Source of the DNA: Deltaproteobacteria bacterium
GTDB taxonomy: Bacteria > SAR324 > XYD2-FULL-50-16
Assembly: GCA_018657625.1 (NCBI GenBank)
Contig: JABHWU010000078.1
Span: forward strand, 1 to 45,469
Reading direction: 5' to 3'
Length of the DNA: 45,469 nucleotides
Positions 1 through 7,617 of the stretch are shown here, piece after piece (positions within the stretch are counted from its first letter, which is position 1; every line of letters begins with the position of its first letter). The notes under the pieces were generated by a model that searched no databases, was not told where the DNA came from, and saw only the letters and a program-made list of their open reading frames with translations. The translations under genes were made by a program, and so were the position numbers.

Positions 1-54
1 CAAAGCTTCATACACCCGTTTTCATTATGTGTTGGACTTGGTTTTAGTTATACG

Positions 55-68
55 GTTATACGTATAAC
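55..68. promoter_or_regulatory. Operator 1, probable GntR-regulator site
   Basis: GTTATACGTATAAC is a perfect 14-bp palindrome, preceded at 47-54 by an extra half-site GTTATACG. Position 1124-1137 carries the same sequence with one change (GTTATACGGATAAC). The two sites lie on either side of the gntR gene, so the encoded regulator is the obvious candidate to bind them; that assignment is inferred. The site covers the -10 region of a leftward promoter. Confidence 0.7.
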
Positions 69-89
69 TAAGTAGCTAAAAAAGGTCAA
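61..89 (-). promoter_or_regulatory. Leftward promoter overlapping operator 1
   Basis: On the minus strand TTGACC (89-84) is followed after 17 bases by TATACG (66-61). The layout is the same as at the mttB promoter (TTGACA, 17 bases, TATACG), with the operator over the -10 box. It points out of the window, which predicts a leftward transcription unit under the same control as mttB. Confidence 0.55.
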
Positions 90-116
90 GGATTTTTCAG
101 AAAAAGTAATTCAGCA

Positions 117-890
117 CTATCCTTTGATACTCCACCCCTCTTTATGCATGGAATACTCATATCTCAAGGTGATCCTATCGGACAGAATCGTTAAACGACT
201 AAGCATGAATCGTTCTTCCATGGAATTATAATACTCGCCGACTCTTCTCAACAGTTGAGTGTTAAGAGGCAATTGCAAAAGATTGCTTTCTTCTTTTGTC
301 AAAGGATGGGCAACAAATGTATAGTTAAAACTCTTGGTTTGCGTATCCAGGTTCCTTCCCATTAAGTCTAAAAAAAGATTTTCATTTTCTATTTCTTCTT
401 TTGAATACCTTTTAACAACTGAACCTGAAAGTATCCGTTCATCAATAGCCAACAGTTCATCTTGCGCAGACTTTAGTCGTCTGATCCAGACAGGTTCTTC
501 CCAATTGGTTGAATTTAATCCTTCTATCCAATCTATTTTACCTGAAATTACTTTATGATCGATTAGTTTATTGGTGACATGCAATCCCAATCGTTCCAAC
601 GATCCATTAAAGGCATGTGGATAATATACGGGTAACACACGCTTTTTTTCCATAAAAAAAGTGCCCTGCCCTCTTACCTTTCTGGCTGTCCCTGACTGTA
701 CAAGACGCTCAACTGCCAACCGAATTGTATGTCTGCTAACCTTAAATCGGGATAGCAGTTCATTTTCAGACGGTAACACATCGCCACTCTTTAATTGGTA
801 CTGTTTAGCATAGTCAGTCAAAATTTCCGAGAGTTGAATATATAAAGGTATGGGGCTGCTTTTATCTATGTCTTTGAATATTTTTTGCAT
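117..890 (-). CDS. GntR-family transcription regulator with UTRA domain
   Basis: This is a DNA-binding repressor or activator of about 257 residues. The N-terminal 75 residues form the GntR winged helix (IPLYIQLSEIL, then LPSENELLSRFKVSRHTIRLAV, then GQGTFF at the wing). The remainder has the length and pattern of a UTRA effector-binding domain (HutC/PhnF subfamily). The start at 890 is chosen because AGGAGAAGAA lies directly before the ATG; an upstream in-frame ATG adds 14 residues with no such site. It is divergent from an MttB-family methyltransferase, and the palindromes at 55-68 and 1124-1137 flank it. The likely role, inferred, is control of methylamine or betaine use. The effector cannot be read from sequence. 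Confidence 0.9.
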   Translation of the reverse strand: MQKIFKDIDKSSPIPLYIQLSEILTDYAKQYQLKSGDVLPSENELLSRFKVSRHTIRLAVERLVQSGTARKVRGQGTFFMEKKRVLPVYYPHAFNGSLERLGLHVTNKLIDHKVISGKIDWIEGLNSTNWEEPVWIRRLKSAQDELLAIDERILSGSVVKRYSKEEIENENLFLDLMGRNLDTQTKSFNYTFVAHPLTKEESNLLQLPLNTQLLRRVGEYYNSMEERFMLSRLTILSDRITLRYEYSMHKEGWSIKG

Positions 891-961
891 TTCTTCTCCT
901 GACCTATTACAGAACTGCATTATCGACTTCACGCTTCATCTTGCAAAACATGTCGATTAAT

Positions 962-990
962 CGTATGACCGTGTATATATTCATTGTCAA
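962..990 (-). promoter_or_regulatory. Possible gntR promoter
   Basis: On the minus strand TTGACA (990-985) is followed after 17 bases by CATACG (967-962). The -10 is poor, but it resembles the TATACG of the two operator-linked promoters. A separate 10-bp palindrome CGATTAATCG (954-963) overlaps the -10. No copy of the GTTATAC operator is present here, so simple autoregulation through that site is not supported. Confidence 0.35.
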
Positions 991-1102
991 GCTCTTTCAC
1001 TAATCAAAAATACAACCAAGGGGTTTAATTTAACCAAAATGACCAACTCAATATCTTCCTCAACCTTTCAAATATCTTCTACAATTTCGATTTTAATTAT
1101 TC

Positions 1103-1137
1103 TTGACACCTCTTATGTATTCAGTTATACGGATAAC
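1103..1137 (+). promoter_or_regulatory. mttB-family promoter with operator 2
   Basis: TTGACA (1103-1108), a 17-base spacer and TATACG (1126-1131) form the promoter. The operator GTTATACGGATAAC (1124-1137) covers the -10, which would block polymerase when occupied. Transcription would start about 75 bases before the mttB-like gene. Confidence 0.65.
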
Positions 1138-1217
1138 CGAATAAGAAACTTTTTAATCTTTCAAGGTTTTTCTTTATCGAACGATCAACAAATACATTAT
1201 GAAAGGAAATTTCAAAG

Positions 1218-2657
1218 ATGACTTTACCAGTTTATAAGGTGTTAAGTGAAGATCAAGTTCAAACGATACATTCCTGTACTCTTAACATTCTTGAAAATAC
1301 AGGAATCAATATCCAACATAAAAAAGCGCTAAAAATGCTAGCAGAATCAGGTGTAAGAGTAGATTTTACTTCACAACGCGCCTATTTTTCACCAGATTTG
1401 GTAGAAGCAGCCCTTCTGCAGATTCCCAAAGAGTTCATATGTGGTGGAAGGGAGCCCTCACTTGATTTTAAAGTAGCCTTTGATGCTCCCCCAATTTGTC
1501 GATGCACAGGAGGGGCTGTCACTTTGATAGATTTGGTTTCCAAGAAAAGTAAACCAGTCACTTTGGCCGATTGCCAGGAGATTGCCCACCTAGTGGACGG
1601 CCTTGAGTATACTTCAATTTGCGCCACCCAAACGCCCAATGATGTTCCAACTCCCGTATATGATATCCGAGCGCTTAAAACCATGCTGGAATCTGGTCGG
1701 AAGCACATCTGGTCTTTAGTCAGTAGTTCAGAAAATTTAATCTATCAGCTGGAGATGATGCTGGCAGTATCCGGCTCAGAGAAGATGCTTAGAGAAAGAC
1801 CGATTTGTCATGGTATTGTGACAGTATTGGAACAATTCACTTACCCCCACGATGAAATTGAACGTTTACTGCTTTACGGGCGTTACAATTTGCCAGTAAA
1901 AGTACCCATTGTCCCCATGATGGGAGCAAATGCTCCGACAACTATTGCAGGAACAATGGTGCAAGCAAATGCTGAAGCAGTAGCCAGTATTGTCTTAATT
2001 CACTACTTATGTCCCGGAACACCTACCTGGTACTATTTTTTTATTCAGGCGCTGAACAAACGAACGGGTGGAAATATCTTCTTGAGCCCGGAAATAGTTA
2101 TTTGTGATTTAGGACTTATCCAGATGGCTCGCCATTACCGTATTCCTGCAGCGCCTTCCTCTTTTGAGACCAACGGAGCGAGGCTGAACGATGTCCTTTA
2201 TGGTAACGGTATGTCGGTGAATCTCTTTGCCCTTGCCGGTGCTTTTGAGAACGTCGGAACAGGTTGCCTGGATATGTCTAGTGGAATCAGTAAACAAGGT
2301 CTTGTTATAGGTGATGAAATTTGGGCGCAAACGCAACGTTTGCTATCGGGATTTTGTGATGAAGCTGATTCTTTTGCTCTCGACGCAATAAAAAGGGTTT
2401 CATCCGGAACCCACGAATATTTGACGGATAAACATACTATTCATTTTCTGCGTAAAGAACCGCAGTTTGTTCCTGCGTTAATGCCCTATCGATCTTATAA
2501 TACGTGGCGTGAAGATCCAAAAGAACTTGCTGAGGAAGCTCAAGAACGAGTGGTTGAAATATTAAATAATCATCATGTGCCACCTCTGCCTGATGAGGTA
2601 TTGAATGAGTTGGATCATATCGATCAATTTGCATCTAAGAAATTGTTAAATAATTAA
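1218..2657 (+). CDS. MttB-family (trimethylamine methyltransferase-like) protein, non-pyrrolysine
   Basis: The 479-residue protein belongs to the MttB superfamily (COG5598), whose members move a methyl group from a methylated amine to a corrinoid protein. The frame runs through without an internal amber codon, so it belongs to the group lacking pyrrolysine; characterised members of that group act on quaternary amines such as glycine betaine, proline betaine or carnitine. The substrate here is unknown. An AAAGG sequence lies about 12 bases before the ATG. No corrinoid protein or corrinoid:THF methyltransferase gene follows within the window. Downstream DNA is decayed, so the partners may lie left of the window under operator 1 or elsewhere. 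Confidence 0.88.
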   Translation: MTLPVYKVLSEDQVQTIHSCTLNILENTGINIQHKKALKMLAESGVRVDFTSQRAYFSPDLVEAALLQIPKEFICGGREPSLDFKVAFDAPPICRCTGGAVTLIDLVSKKSKPVTLADCQEIAHLVDGLEYTSICATQTPNDVPTPVYDIRALKTMLESGRKHIWSLVSSSENLIYQLEMMLAVSGSEKMLRERPICHGIVTVLEQFTYPHDEIERLLLYGRYNLPVKVPIVPMMGANAPTTIAGTMVQANAEAVASIVLIHYLCPGTPTWYYFFIQALNKRTGGNIFLSPEIVICDLGLIQMARHYRIPAAPSSFETNGARLNDVLYGNGMSVNLFALAGAFENVGTGCLDMSSGISKQGLVIGDEIWAQTQRLLSGFCDEADSFALDAIKRVSSGTHEYLTDKHTIHFLRKEPQFVPALMPYRSYNTWREDPKELAEEAQERVVEILNNHHVPPLPDEVLNELDHIDQFASKKLLNN

Positions 2658-3254
2658 TGCCAGGCAAAGGAAGATTACTCATGCGGGAACGACCACCGAA
2701 CAATCTAATAATACATAATTATTAACTCGCCTTACCATTACATATGGAAACGAGTTTAGGTTATTCATCGGTTGTATTGAAATTAAATCTTCAAATAAAC
2801 GAATCAAAAATGACCACCAAAAAATAAATTATCGAGTACGCTGTTTCCTATATTTTAAAGCTACCTTGTTGGTTGATACCTGACAGGGAAGTTCGAAAAC
2901 GTAAATTGGAATCAATCGATAAAATCTGAATTTTTTACAACCCAAATCCCATCCTTAAAAAAACCTTTTTCTAAGTATCCTAAAGTGACTTCCGTTAGAT
3001 AAAAAAATCCAATAAAAATAAAAAAAACAATGAAACAGTCGTGACTTTAACGTGGTACAGTGAGCGTGGTAGTAGATATAGGATGTACAAAGGGATTTTT
3101 GTGGAAATTCTAGTTTTGTTAGTATTATGAGGTTCCCGGGGAGGATGGTCACTGGAAAGACCATTTGATGAAAAGTCAAATGAAGACCGTTTACTAATGA
3201 GTGACCCTTTTTTAAAAGTAACCTTTAGTATCCAACAAAATGTTAGATACGAGA
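2658..3254. other. Long gene-free stretch after mttB-like gene
   Basis: No convincing gene is present. A 14-codon reading frame follows an AAGGAAG site (ATG at 2681) and may be the start of a lost downstream gene. Weak hairpins are AACTCG/CGAGTT (2724-2756), ATGGTC/GACCAT (3145-3164) and a 9-of-10 inverted repeat with an AAA loop (3228-3250). Short reading frames on the minus strand look like chance. Confidence 0.5.
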
Positions 3255-3261
3255 AACTTAA

Positions 3262-3924
3262 CTAAATCAATCTATAGTTGCTTTGTTATTGATTAGTTGC
3301 TTAACTTTTGATACATATTTAAAAATACGTTCCTTCACTAAAATAATTGATCAATTACAAAATATTTATACCTCCAATATTCCGATTTTATTAATTTTGG
3401 ATGAATTTCAAGATATCGCCGGTATCAAAGAAGCTGAAGCTTTATTTAGAAATAGCTTGCAAAATCTTAATTTTAAAATTCCTATCGTAATTCTAGAGTC
3501 AAAACAACATTTGTTAACAAAAATTTTTGCCCGCCCCACAGCACTATTTTTTAATTGGGGAACACATCTAAATCAAGACATACCAGGATGCAGATTCTTT
3601 ATATAATGTCGGCAGGCTGTTTTATTCGCAAAAAAACTATCAACATTCAGCACATAATTTTGAAATGCATTTAAGTAACTTTCCCCAGAAGCATCTGAAA
3701 CCTTACGTAATAAATTTTTTAGCCTATATCTACTGCTATCAAACAGTAGATCTCCCCAAAGCAATTTTTTGGCGGAAAAGCACCTGGGTACCATCAATAA
3801 CAATGAGTTAAAATCCGGGTTAGCTTATCATTTGGGTTATGCATATGGTGAATCAGAAAAATCTATAAAATGGAGTGATAAAAACAAGACATCGACCCAG
3901 CAACTAATTAAAAAATATCAATAA
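3262..3924 (+). pseudogene. Decayed ATPase/TPR gene remnants in three frames
   Basis: The first frame (3262-3606) encodes a piece of an archaeal-type AAA ATPase (COG1672-like): a hydrophobic strand ending in a Walker B-like LILDEFQD, then a stretch ending FFNWGTHL. The Walker A part is missing. A second frame (3572-3811) reads YQDADSLYNVGRLFYSQKNY and onward like a TPR helix pair. A third frame (to 3924) continues after a shift near 3770 with LAYHLGYAYGESEKSIKW. There is no N-terminus and no start with a ribosome site. The pieces could come from one fused gene or from two neighbours joined by deletion; I cannot decide. Confidence 0.6.
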
Positions 3925-3945
3925 GTTTCTAAATTAAATACTAAG

Positions 3946-4428
3946 ATGAAACCATTTAATAAAATTAGCCTTTTTTTAATACTCCAGTGCTATCTTTTAC
4001 TATTTGTCACTGATATTTTTGCCACGGATAACAACTTTAAGAGATCTATGAAAACAGATGAAGCTAAATATTTTCAGAATCCGGCTGAAGCAGTCAAAGT
4101 TATCAGTGACCTCCTTTTAAAAAAGTCCTGGGAAGAATTAGCGAGTTATTATGACTTAAGCGGAAGTATCATTGGTCCTGATGAACTAATATCTGGTCAG
4201 TTTTTCATCGCTAACCAACCACCGGAAGTCTCCCATCCTGGTGGATTTTGGCGCTATAAGCATCCCTTTGCACCAGGATTTAGCTATGACAATCATCAAA
4301 ATGAAGATAAAAATACGGTTATTGTCAATCTCTCCATCGAGATTGACGAAGGTTTTGGTATGGTCCAACGTGGATTCGATTCCTTCAAAATGACGCAGTC
4401 GCCTAAAGGCTTTCAAATCCTCCCATGA
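3946..4428 (+). CDS. Hypothetical exported protein
   Basis: I do not recognise this 160-residue protein. The first 27 residues look like a Sec signal peptide: lysine near the start, a hydrophobic run, and an IFA|TDN cleavage site. The mature part has a KSWEELASYYDLSG helix followed by a glycine- and aromatic-rich region (HPGGFWRYKHPFAPGF) and alternating beta-like strands, which suggests a small periplasmic beta domain. It starts 21 bases after the ATPase/TPR remnant. No strong ribosome site is visible. Function unknown. Confidence 0.6.
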   Translation: MKPFNKISLFLILQCYLLLFVTDIFATDNNFKRSMKTDEAKYFQNPAEAVKVISDLLLKKSWEELASYYDLSGSIIGPDELISGQFFIANQPPEVSHPGGFWRYKHPFAPGFSYDNHQNEDKNTVIVNLSIEIDEGFGMVQRGFDSFKMTQSPKGFQILP

Positions 4429-4740
4429 GGGGTCACTCATTAATAAAAATCTTTGTTTGACTTTAGTAAGAGGTCAAAAAGAAGAATTCAATTTTGTTGA
4501 CAGTTTCCCCTGTAAATTCTTGAAAACACTGAAAAGGAATCACCTCCACAATTTTACCTCTATTACATCCTTTAACTGCTGCATCGCCGGCGTTACCTTG
4601 TTTTGTGACGTCTTTTTTGAATATCCGTTTATCATTTAACTTTCTGGGAATTACTTTGGGATAACTGAAAATAGGCAAAGGTGAGCGGGAATATGGTCAA
4701 AGAATTTTATGAAAATTAATAATATAGTCTTATCACTATA
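4429..4740. other. Gene-free stretch before vapBC
   Basis: No supportable gene is seen; the short overlapping frames on both strands lack start signals. An AT-rich perfect hairpin lies at 4719-4744 (ATAATATAGT, loop CTTATC, ACTATATTAT). It includes the vapC stop codon and may mark the 3' end of the vapBC transcript, although no T-run follows. Confidence 0.4.
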
Positions 4741-5136
4741 TTATATCCAGTTTGTGACTTCTAATTGAGGTATTCTTTCAAATTCTTTGATATTGTTGGT
4801 AACGAGTAAAACTTTTAAACTCCTTGCATGTGATCCAATTAACAGGTCCATGTTACCGATAGGTGTTCCTTCTTTTTTTAATTTTGCTCTAATTTGGCTA
4901 TAATGCCTGGCTGCCTCTCCGTCCCACGGAACTACTGCTAAATGCTGTAAAAACTGTTTCAATTGAGTATTTCTGGCTTCTTTTAATTTTTCTGGACTCA
5001 ATTCAATTCCATAAAGTAATTCTGCATAAACAACACTGGATATTGAGATGTCATTTTCTGCATTGAGCTTATCCAAGAGTTTGATTGGTCGATCCCTTAG
5101 AATGTAAATACAAATATTTGTATCCAACATAATCAT
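4741..5136 (-). CDS. vapC: VapC-type PIN-domain ribonuclease toxin
   Basis: The 131-residue protein has the PIN-domain acidic residues in place: D5 in MLDTNICIY, E39 in VVYAELLYGIE and D97 in GNMDLLIGSHA, with TNN at 113-115. These bind Mg2+ for RNA cleavage; in known VapCs the targets are tRNAs or rRNA, but here the target is unknown. Its ATG overlaps the antitoxin stop by four bases (ATGA), the usual arrangement for translational coupling. The protein appears complete. It is probably inactive while bound to the product of the gene upstream. Confidence 0.92.
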   Translation of the reverse strand: MIMLDTNICIYILRDRPIKLLDKLNAENDISISSVVYAELLYGIELSPEKLKEARNTQLKQFLQHLAVVPWDGEAARHYSQIRAKLKKEGTPIGNMDLLIGSHARSLKVLLVTNNIKEFERIPQLEVTNWI

Positions 5137-5360
5137 AACAGATCTCTTTCCTGTGGAGATAAATCATCCCTCTGTTTTAAGTAGTCTTCCCCAAAAGCAC
5201 TTGCTTCAGCAAAAAAATCATCCCAGGAGTCTTTTTTCTCTTTAAGGATAATCTCATCACCTCTTTTGTAAATTAGGACACAATCAGTTTTAAACCTAAA
5301 TTTTTTAGGTATTCTAACGGCTTGACTCCGACCATTAGTAAATATTTTTGCGGTTTCCAT
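5133..5360 (-). CDS. vapB: VapB-type antitoxin (AbrB/SpoVT fold)
   Basis: This 75-residue protein begins METAKIFTNGRSQAVRIPKKF, the swapped-hairpin AbrB-type DNA-binding domain seen in VapB antitoxins. The acidic and aromatic C-terminus (SWDDFFAEASAFGEDY) fits the toxin-wrapping tail. A strong AAGGAGG site lies 5 bases before the ATG. It is first in the operon, ahead of vapC. The palindrome at 5379-5397 over its promoter is the likely site of autoregulation, as is usual in this family. Confidence 0.92.
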   Translation of the reverse strand: METAKIFTNGRSQAVRIPKKFRFKTDCVLIYKRGDEIILKEKKDSWDDFFAEASAFGEDYLKQRDDLSPQERDLL

Positions 5361-5378
5361 ATAAACCTCCTTTTTTGA

Positions 5379-5416
5379 TATATACCAATGGTATATACTT
5401 TCCTATTTATAGTCAA
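5379..5416 (-). promoter_or_regulatory. vapBC promoter and operator
   Basis: TATATACC-AAT-GGTATATA (5379-5397) is a perfect inverted repeat with 8-base arms. On the minus strand TTGACT (5416-5411) lies 15 bases before TATACC (5395-5390), so the operator covers the -10. This fits autorepression by VapB or the VapBC complex. Confidence 0.6.
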
Positions 5417-5458
5417 TCATTGTTTATTATATGAACTTTTTATAATTTACTTTAATAC

Positions 5459-5728
5459 TTAAAGCCATAGGAGAGCACCTTTTTTAAAGCTCTTGAATTT
5501 ATTTATTTTAGAACCGGAATAAGTGAATGTCTTGGGAATCATTTTATAGAAACTGCCTTTATCAATGCCTAATTTGGCTCCGCAGGAGCAGAATATTTTA
5601 TCGTCTTTAGCTTTGAAACCAAAATCTTTCATAATTCTGGTCTTATGACATCGTAATACTTCGCCTTGTCCGATCTTATGGTATTTCCATATTTTTTTCC
5701 GACAGGCGGCACATTTAATCACCAGCAA
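5459..5728 (-). CDS. Small zinc-ribbon-like protein of unknown function
   Basis: The protein has about 89 residues and two Cys-X2-Cys or Cys-X-Cys knuckles: KCAACRKK near the start and FCSCGAKLG in the middle, with another Cys (RCHKTRI) between. This is a zinc-ribbon arrangement. It is basic and ends in a lysine- and aromatic-rich tail, which may indicate nucleic acid binding (inferred). The TTG start at 5728 is preferred because AAGAGG lies six bases before it; GTG at 5722 is an alternative. The frame stays open upstream, but the extra residues do not look like part of the domain. Confidence 0.6.
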   Translation of the reverse strand: MLVIKCAACRKKIWKYHKIGQGEVLRCHKTRIMKDFGFKAKDDKIFCSCGAKLGIDKGSFYKMIPKTFTYSGSKINKFKSFKKGALLWL

Positions 5729-5854
5729 AACCAACCTCTTCTTAAAAATATTAAACCGGCAAAACTTCCGTCTGTTTCTTGACAGTTGGAAGGTCAGATG
5801 AAAAGGTGTTGATTTTTGAAACAAATTTTAATTTATTGCGCCACTTTGGGTTTA

Positions 5855-6017
5855 ATACCCCGCCCCTTGAGGCGTACTGTCATCTCGAACACTGAATTGC
5901 GATACTCTGGCCAGAATAAGAGATCTTGTCTTAAAAGAATGATTTCTGCCTACGGTCGGAATGACATGCAGCCATTCTACAGTTAATATGGATACCCCGT
6001 CCGCTTGCGACGGGGTA
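5855..6017. repeat. Nested intergenic repeat block with hairpin
   Basis: The block has three parts. At 5861-5874 is a short hairpin (CGCC/GGCG) preceded by TACCCCG. At 5878-5966 is an element bounded by imperfect inverted ends (TGTCATCTCG and CGGAATGACA). At 5993-6017 is a perfect hairpin TACCCCGTC/GACGGGGTA with loop CGCTTGC. The first part looks like a half copy of the last, so the middle element may have inserted into or between such hairpins. The segment CGAACACTGAATTGCGATAC inside it also matches the second dispersed family of this window. Confidence 0.6.
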
Positions 6018-6052
6018 GTTCATTTTCCCTTTTAATTTTTAATTTTACAATA

Positions 6053-7531
6053 ATGTCATCCAGTTATTTCCCAAAACTATTAATTGTCCTAATCACTGTT
6101 TTAACGCCTCTGTTTTTCTTCAATTGCTCTCCTAAAAAGACAAAAACTGAGACATATTCCACATCACAAACTGTGATATTGTTAGAGCAGATTGATCAGG
6201 AACCACAAAGTGTTGATAACTCCTTACCTGAAAAATCTAATCATACGTCGGAGTCAGCAATCGTACCTTTAAAATTAAAGAGTTGTTTCCAGTCAGCTGG
6301 TGCCTTAGAAAAACAGGAAAAATATGGGGAAGCAAGTGAAAAACATACAGAATGTTGTTTTTTAGGAAATCTGGATAGTTGTAATCAAGCCGGGCGCTTA
6401 AAATTGGAAATATTTAATCATATTAAAGCTGCACAAAATCTTTTTAAGATGGCTTGTGACGGAAAAAACGCACAAGGTTGTTTCAATCTTTATGAACTGG
6501 AAAAAGAATTAGGACATAAATCCATTGCAGAAAATTACTACGAATTAGCATGCGTCTACGGACTTCAAAAGGCATGTATTAATAATCTCAATTTGGGAAA
6601 AACACATCTTCAAAATCATCAGTTTGAAAAAGCGATACAATCTTTCGATAAAATTCTTAATCAACAACCCAAAGATGAAACAGCATTGGCATTAAGAGCC
6701 TACGCTTATAATCAAACAGGGCAATATTTAAAAGCATATCAGGATTATTCAGAAGCAATTGTCATTAACCCCAATAAGCCCCATTATTATACAGAACGTG
6801 CTTTATATTATATTTCAAAGCAAAAGTATCAGCTGGCAAAAGAAGAATATACCCATGCCATAGATATTGAGGGAAAGGCTGAGTTCTATAGAATGCGCGG
6901 ACTGATGCATTTATATTCAGGGGACTTCCATCAATCAATTCAGGATAGTTCAGATGCCATCCGGATCAATCCTGAAGATTTAGCTGCCTATGTTAATAGA
7001 GGTTCCGTCTGGATGCATTTGCGAAATTATCAAAAAGCCATAGAGAATTATAATCATGTTATTTTACTAAAATCTGATCATGATTTGGCACTTTCCAATC
7101 GAGGCATGGCATATCAAATGATGGGCGAATTTGAAAAAGCCAAAATGGATTTTAAAAAAGCAGTGGAGATTAGTGGTAATAATACTTTGATGATTTTAAA
7201 CTATTTGGAAGTGAAGATTTTAAGTAATGATTTTAGTAATATTGATGACTATGTTAAACGGGCCTATCTTACAGCCAGAAACAACGAAGAGAAACTGTTA
7301 ACGCTCTTTATTGATTTGCTGCTTAAAGCTTTACAGAAAAAGTCAATTGAAGCTGCTGAAAAGGAATTTAATCATCATTTAAAAAAGAAAGTACTACTTC
7401 AAACCAGCTTTAATGCACTCGAAGAATATTTAAGAAAGATGAGTCCTTCAGATACTGAACTGGAGAAAGTATTAAACTATATTGAACAGCTAAAAAATCC
7501 TAAGATTAATCTTTTTTATCGTCAGCCATAA
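6053..7531 (+). CDS. Sel1/TPR-repeat lipoprotein-like protein
   Basis: The protein has 492 residues. The N-terminus MSSSYFPKLL plus a hydrophobic run ending FFFNC looks like a lipoprotein signal, with the lipid Cys at 25, although Phe at -3 is not typical. After a Ser/Thr-rich linker come two or three Sel1-like repeats with paired cysteines (ECCFLGNLDSCNQAG, MACDGKNAQGCFNLY, LACVYGLQKACINN). These are followed by six or so TPRs (EKAIQSFDKIL, KAYQDYSEAI, LAKEEYTHAI, QSIQDSSDAI, KAIENYNHVI, KAKMDFKKAV). The role is probably protein-protein contact in the envelope. A longer frame begins within the upstream hairpin, so the ATG at 6053 is preferred. Terminal partner unknown. Confidence 0.8.
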   Translation: MSSSYFPKLLIVLITVLTPLFFFNCSPKKTKTETYSTSQTVILLEQIDQEPQSVDNSLPEKSNHTSESAIVPLKLKSCFQSAGALEKQEKYGEASEKHTECCFLGNLDSCNQAGRLKLEIFNHIKAAQNLFKMACDGKNAQGCFNLYELEKELGHKSIAENYYELACVYGLQKACINNLNLGKTHLQNHQFEKAIQSFDKILNQQPKDETALALRAYAYNQTGQYLKAYQDYSEAIVINPNKPHYYTERALYYISKQKYQLAKEEYTHAIDIEGKAEFYRMRGLMHLYSGDFHQSIQDSSDAIRINPEDLAAYVNRGSVWMHLRNYQKAIENYNHVILLKSDHDLALSNRGMAYQMMGEFEKAKMDFKKAVEISGNNTLMILNYLEVKILSNDFSNIDDYVKRAYLTARNNEEKLLTLFIDLLLKALQKKSIEAAEKEFNHHLKKKVLLQTSFNALEEYLRKMSPSDTELEKVLNYIEQLKNPKINLFYRQP

Positions 7532-7617
7532 CATTATTTCCGATCCATTTTAAATACTCCTGATTGCCACAAATAAACGGGATGATAACTATTTGAGGGA
7601 CATCAAATGAGTTTAGT

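Noticed and set aside
1..116. A leftward gene beginning near position 31
   Set aside because: The possible ATG codons give a stop at once or run off the edge with no ribosome site; only the promoter is supportable.
1039..1221. 60-codon frame upstream of the mttB-like gene
   Set aside because: It contains the promoter and operator, has no ribosome site, and its protein is serine-rich low-complexity text.
2955..3179. 74-codon minus-strand frame
   Set aside because: Low-complexity aromatic-rich translation with no start signal, in AT-rich DNA.
4457..4678. Overlapping short frames on both strands before vapBC
   Set aside because: No start signals and no recognisable domain.
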